Translations under genes and position numbers: made by a program
Notes under the pieces: model-generated
The model's database searches: none
What the model saw: the letters and a program-made list of their open reading frames with translations, nothing else
What the model was told of the DNA's origin: nothing
Assembly: GCA_017534025.1 (NCBI GenBank)
Contig: JAFWDF010000094.1
Location: forward strand, 1 to 18,714
Length of the DNA: 18,714 bases
Direction: 5' to 3'
Origin: Bacillota bacterium
GTDB taxonomy: Bacteria > Bacillota > Clostridia > Peptostreptococcales > Anaerovoracaceae
Shown: in pieces, positions 17,067-18,714 of the stretch
Numbering within the stretch: position 1 is the stretch's first letter
Layout of the letters: each line of letters opens with the position of its first letter

Positions 17067-17090
17067 CTGCCGCGGCGCCAGCCGCGGCAG
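17067..17090 (+). terminator. Strong GC-rich hairpin between the transglutaminase and M14 genes
   Basis: CTGCCGCGGC (17067-17076) and GCCGCGGCAG (17081-17090) form a perfect 10-base stem with a four-base loop (GCCA), beginning four bases after the stop codon. It is followed by AACATTATTATT rather than a clean T-run, so termination may be partial. It could act as an attenuator or protect the upstream mRNA end. No convincing promoter was found between it and the next start. Confidence 0.6.
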
Positions 17091-17120
17091 AACATTATTA
17101 TTGGAAGGTATAGTTTTTTT

Positions 17121-18166
17121 ATGATACAAACTGTTGTTTCTTTTGATTTTCCTGTAGAGGAAAAGTTTCAGATTAAAAAACACCGCATACTCCCGGCAGG
17201 GTATACGGAAGAGAGTGATCTGTCCGGCCTGCCCCGCTTCAGTATTGTTACGGGAACGCACGGGGATGAACTGGAAGGGCAGTATGTCTGCTATGAGGTT
17301 TCCCGCCGGCTGATGGCGCATCCGGAACAGCTGCAGGGAATTGTGGATATTTATCCGGCGCTGAACCCGCTGGGGATCGACTCCATCGAGCGGGGGATTC
17401 CGGGTTTTGATCTGGATATGAACCGGATTTTTCCGGGCAGTGAGAGCGGTTCCATGGCGGAGCTTGCTGCAGCGAAAATTGTGCAGGATCTGGCGGGTTC
17501 GGACATGGTGATCGATATACACGCGTCCAATCTCTATCTCACAGAGATTCCGCAGGTGCGGATCAGCGAGGTGTTTGAAGAAAAGCTGGTGCCGTACGCG
17601 CAGCATCTGAACGTTGATTTTATATGGGTGCACAGCGCGGCCACCGTACTGGAGGCGACGCTGGCACATTCCCTGAATTCCATCGGGACGCCGACGCTGG
17701 TTGTCGAGATGGGGGTCGGTCTGCGGCTGACGCAGGCCTATGGCGCACAGCTCACAGAAGGCATGTTTTCTCTGATGAAACACATGGGTGTATGGACAGG
17801 CGACTGTGAGGCACCCCGGATTCCGCTGATTTCCGGAAAAGAAAATGAGGTGGAATTTCTGAATGCTCCTGTTTCGGCATTTTTATCCAGCGGATGGAAC
17901 ATAATTCGTTTGCTCACGAAGGAGAAGTGATCGGTGAAATCGTCGATCCGCTGATGGGGCAATGCCTCCGCGAGATCAAAGCGCCGTGTACGGGCGTGAT
18001 TTTTACGCTGCGTGATTTTCCGGTAGTGGATGAGGGGTCGCTTCTGGGGCGTATGATGAATATGTCCGCGATTCAGCCGGACCGCCTGGCCGATCTGGAA
18101 GCCAGAGGAATCCGCCCGGTATCCAGTCTGGAGCTGGCGAGATTCCGGGGAGGTGCGGGAAAATGA
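17121..18166 (+). pseudogene. AstE/AspA-type M14 metallohydrolase, interrupted by an apparent one-base deletion near 17877
   Basis: The first frame (17121-17930) holds the zinc hydrolase core of the succinylglutamate desuccinylase/aspartoacylase family: GTHGDE (His47, Glu50), DMNRIFPG (Asn101, Arg102) and DIHAS (His134). The family's C-terminal beta domain continues in another frame (IFIQRMEHNSF, HEGEVIGEIVDPL, IKAPCTGVI) to TGA at 18166. One extra G after 17877 would restore a continuous protein of about 348 residues, the normal size, reading SGIFIQR across the join. GGAAGG at 17103-17108 precedes the ATG. Members cleave N-acyl amino acids or remove terminal residues from peptides. The substrate is unknown, but the operon suggests the product of the ligase genes. 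The frameshift removes only the C-terminal domain, so a residual protein may form; sequence error is plausible. Confidence 0.82.
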
Positions 18167-18714
18167 AAAAGATCCTTCTATTCGAGATGAAATCCCTCTA
18201 CCGGGACAATATGCGGGTGTACGGGTATCTGTTTGGAGCGGATGATCTGGAGTCGGCAGGCGAAAAGTCCATTGCCATTGTCGGCGGTATGCGGGGTAAT
18301 GAATTTACGCAGATTTTCGAGGCTTCCCAGCTGGTCATGCATCTGACACATCTGGAGGAGCAGGGCCGCATAGCAGAAGGAAAGACCATTCTGGTCATTC
18401 CGACCGTGAATCCATATTCCGTCAATTCGGAGAAACGGTTCTGGCCGACAGACAATACGGACATTAACCGCATGTTCCCCGGATATGACAAAGGGGAAAC
18501 GACCCAGCGGGTGACAGCATCCCTCTTTAAGATACTGGACGGGTTCCGGTACGGGATTCATCTGACCAGCCATTATATTTCCGGCAATTTTATTCCGCAT
18601 GTGAAAATCCTGGATACCGGAAGAGATTATATCGATGAGGCGAAGGCCTTCGGCCTGGCATATATTCATTCCGCTGCACCGAGTTATTATGACACCACGA
18701 CATTGAATTACAAC
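18163..18714 (+). CDS. Second M14-family (AstE/AspA-like) protein, 3' partial
   Basis: An ATG overlapping the previous stop (ATGA) opens 184 residues that run off the window. The protein shares the AstE/AspA fold pattern: AIVGGMRGNEFTQ, LVIPTVNPYSVN, FWPTDNTDINRMFPG, and FRYGIHLTSH. The usual HGxE zinc motif is RGNE here (Arg44 in place of His, Glu47 kept). The usual DxH is GIH (His133 kept, Asp replaced by Gly). Asn102 and Arg103 are kept. From memory, this RGNE variant recurs in Clostridial homologues, so it is likely a genuine subfamily with altered metal binding or a non-catalytic partner rather than decay. GGGGAGG at about 18147-18153 is the ribosome binding site. Confidence 0.82.
   Translation, partial: MKKILLFEMKSLYRDNMRVYGYLFGADDLESAGEKSIAIVGGMRGNEFTQIFEASQLVMHLTHLEEQGRIAEGKTILVIPTVNPYSVNSEKRFWPTDNTDINRMFPGYDKGETTQRVTASLFKILDGFRYGIHLTSHYISGNFIPHVKILDTGRDYIDEAKAFGLAYIHSAAPSYYDTTTLNYN

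Noticed and set aside
17894..18166. A separate 90-residue gene starting at ATG 17894
   Set aside because: It is the C-terminal beta domain of the AstE/AspA-type protein. Homology extends upstream of this ATG (IFIQR), so it is a fragment of the broken gene.
1..18714. tRNA or rRNA genes, CRISPR arrays, insertion sequences, attachment sites, riboswitches
   Set aside because: No clover-leaf, spaced repeats, transposase motifs or recognisable aptamer cores were seen in the short intergenic stretches. The window is almost entirely coding.

Overview
The window looks like the chromosome of a Gram-positive-type anaerobe of the Firmicutes (Clostridia-like). By eye it has mid-50s percent GC, clean purine-rich ribosome binding sites, and all genes on the + strand. 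The lineage is inferred from the gene set: SLH-domain surface proteins, CsaB, a TagA-family transferase, split transketolase subunits and M14-family genes. No marker here fixes the genus. No tRNA, rRNA, CRISPR array, insertion sequence or phage gene was seen, and no gene-free stretch exceeds about 145 bases.

Region 1 (2-8897) is a tightly packed cell-envelope polysaccharide operon. In order it holds an SLH-anchored phosphodiester glycosidase-type protein (cut by the window edge), a MurJ/MviN flippase, an O-antigen ligase/polymerase-type membrane protein, two consecutive 162-residue DUF4330-type proteins, a GT4 glycosyltransferase fused to a CsaB pyruvyl transferase, and a WecG/TagA/CpsF glycosyltransferase. 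CsaB makes the pyruvylated secondary cell-wall polymer that SLH domains bind. The cluster therefore appears to build the anchor, and the flanking SLH proteins (2-1951 and 12265-14133) would use it.

Region 2 (8944-12159) is housekeeping. A strong sigma-A-type promoter drives the two halves of a split transketolase, followed by an RlmD-type 23S rRNA uracil methyltransferase. The C-terminal transketolase gene is broken by a frameshift near 10478.

Region 3 (12265-14133) is a secreted NodB-type polysaccharide deacetylase with two chitobiase-C-terminal-like modules and three SLH repeats. An intrinsic terminator follows it.

Region 4 (14182 to the window end) starts with its own promoter and encodes a five-gene set: a circularly permuted ATP-grasp, an alpha-E protein, a transglutaminase-like cysteine peptidase, and two AstE/AspA-type M14 metallohydrolase homologues. 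The ATP-grasp/alpha-E/transglutaminase trio is known from comparative genomics as a predicted peptide ligation or amidation system without an established product. The added M14 pair, one with an intact zinc site and one with Arg in place of the first His ligand, makes this the most interesting part of the window. The first M14 gene carries an apparent one-base deletion near 17877, and the second runs off the window end.

Two frameshifts in 18.7 kb of otherwise intact genes raise the possibility of sequencing or assembly errors, and both should be checked against reads.
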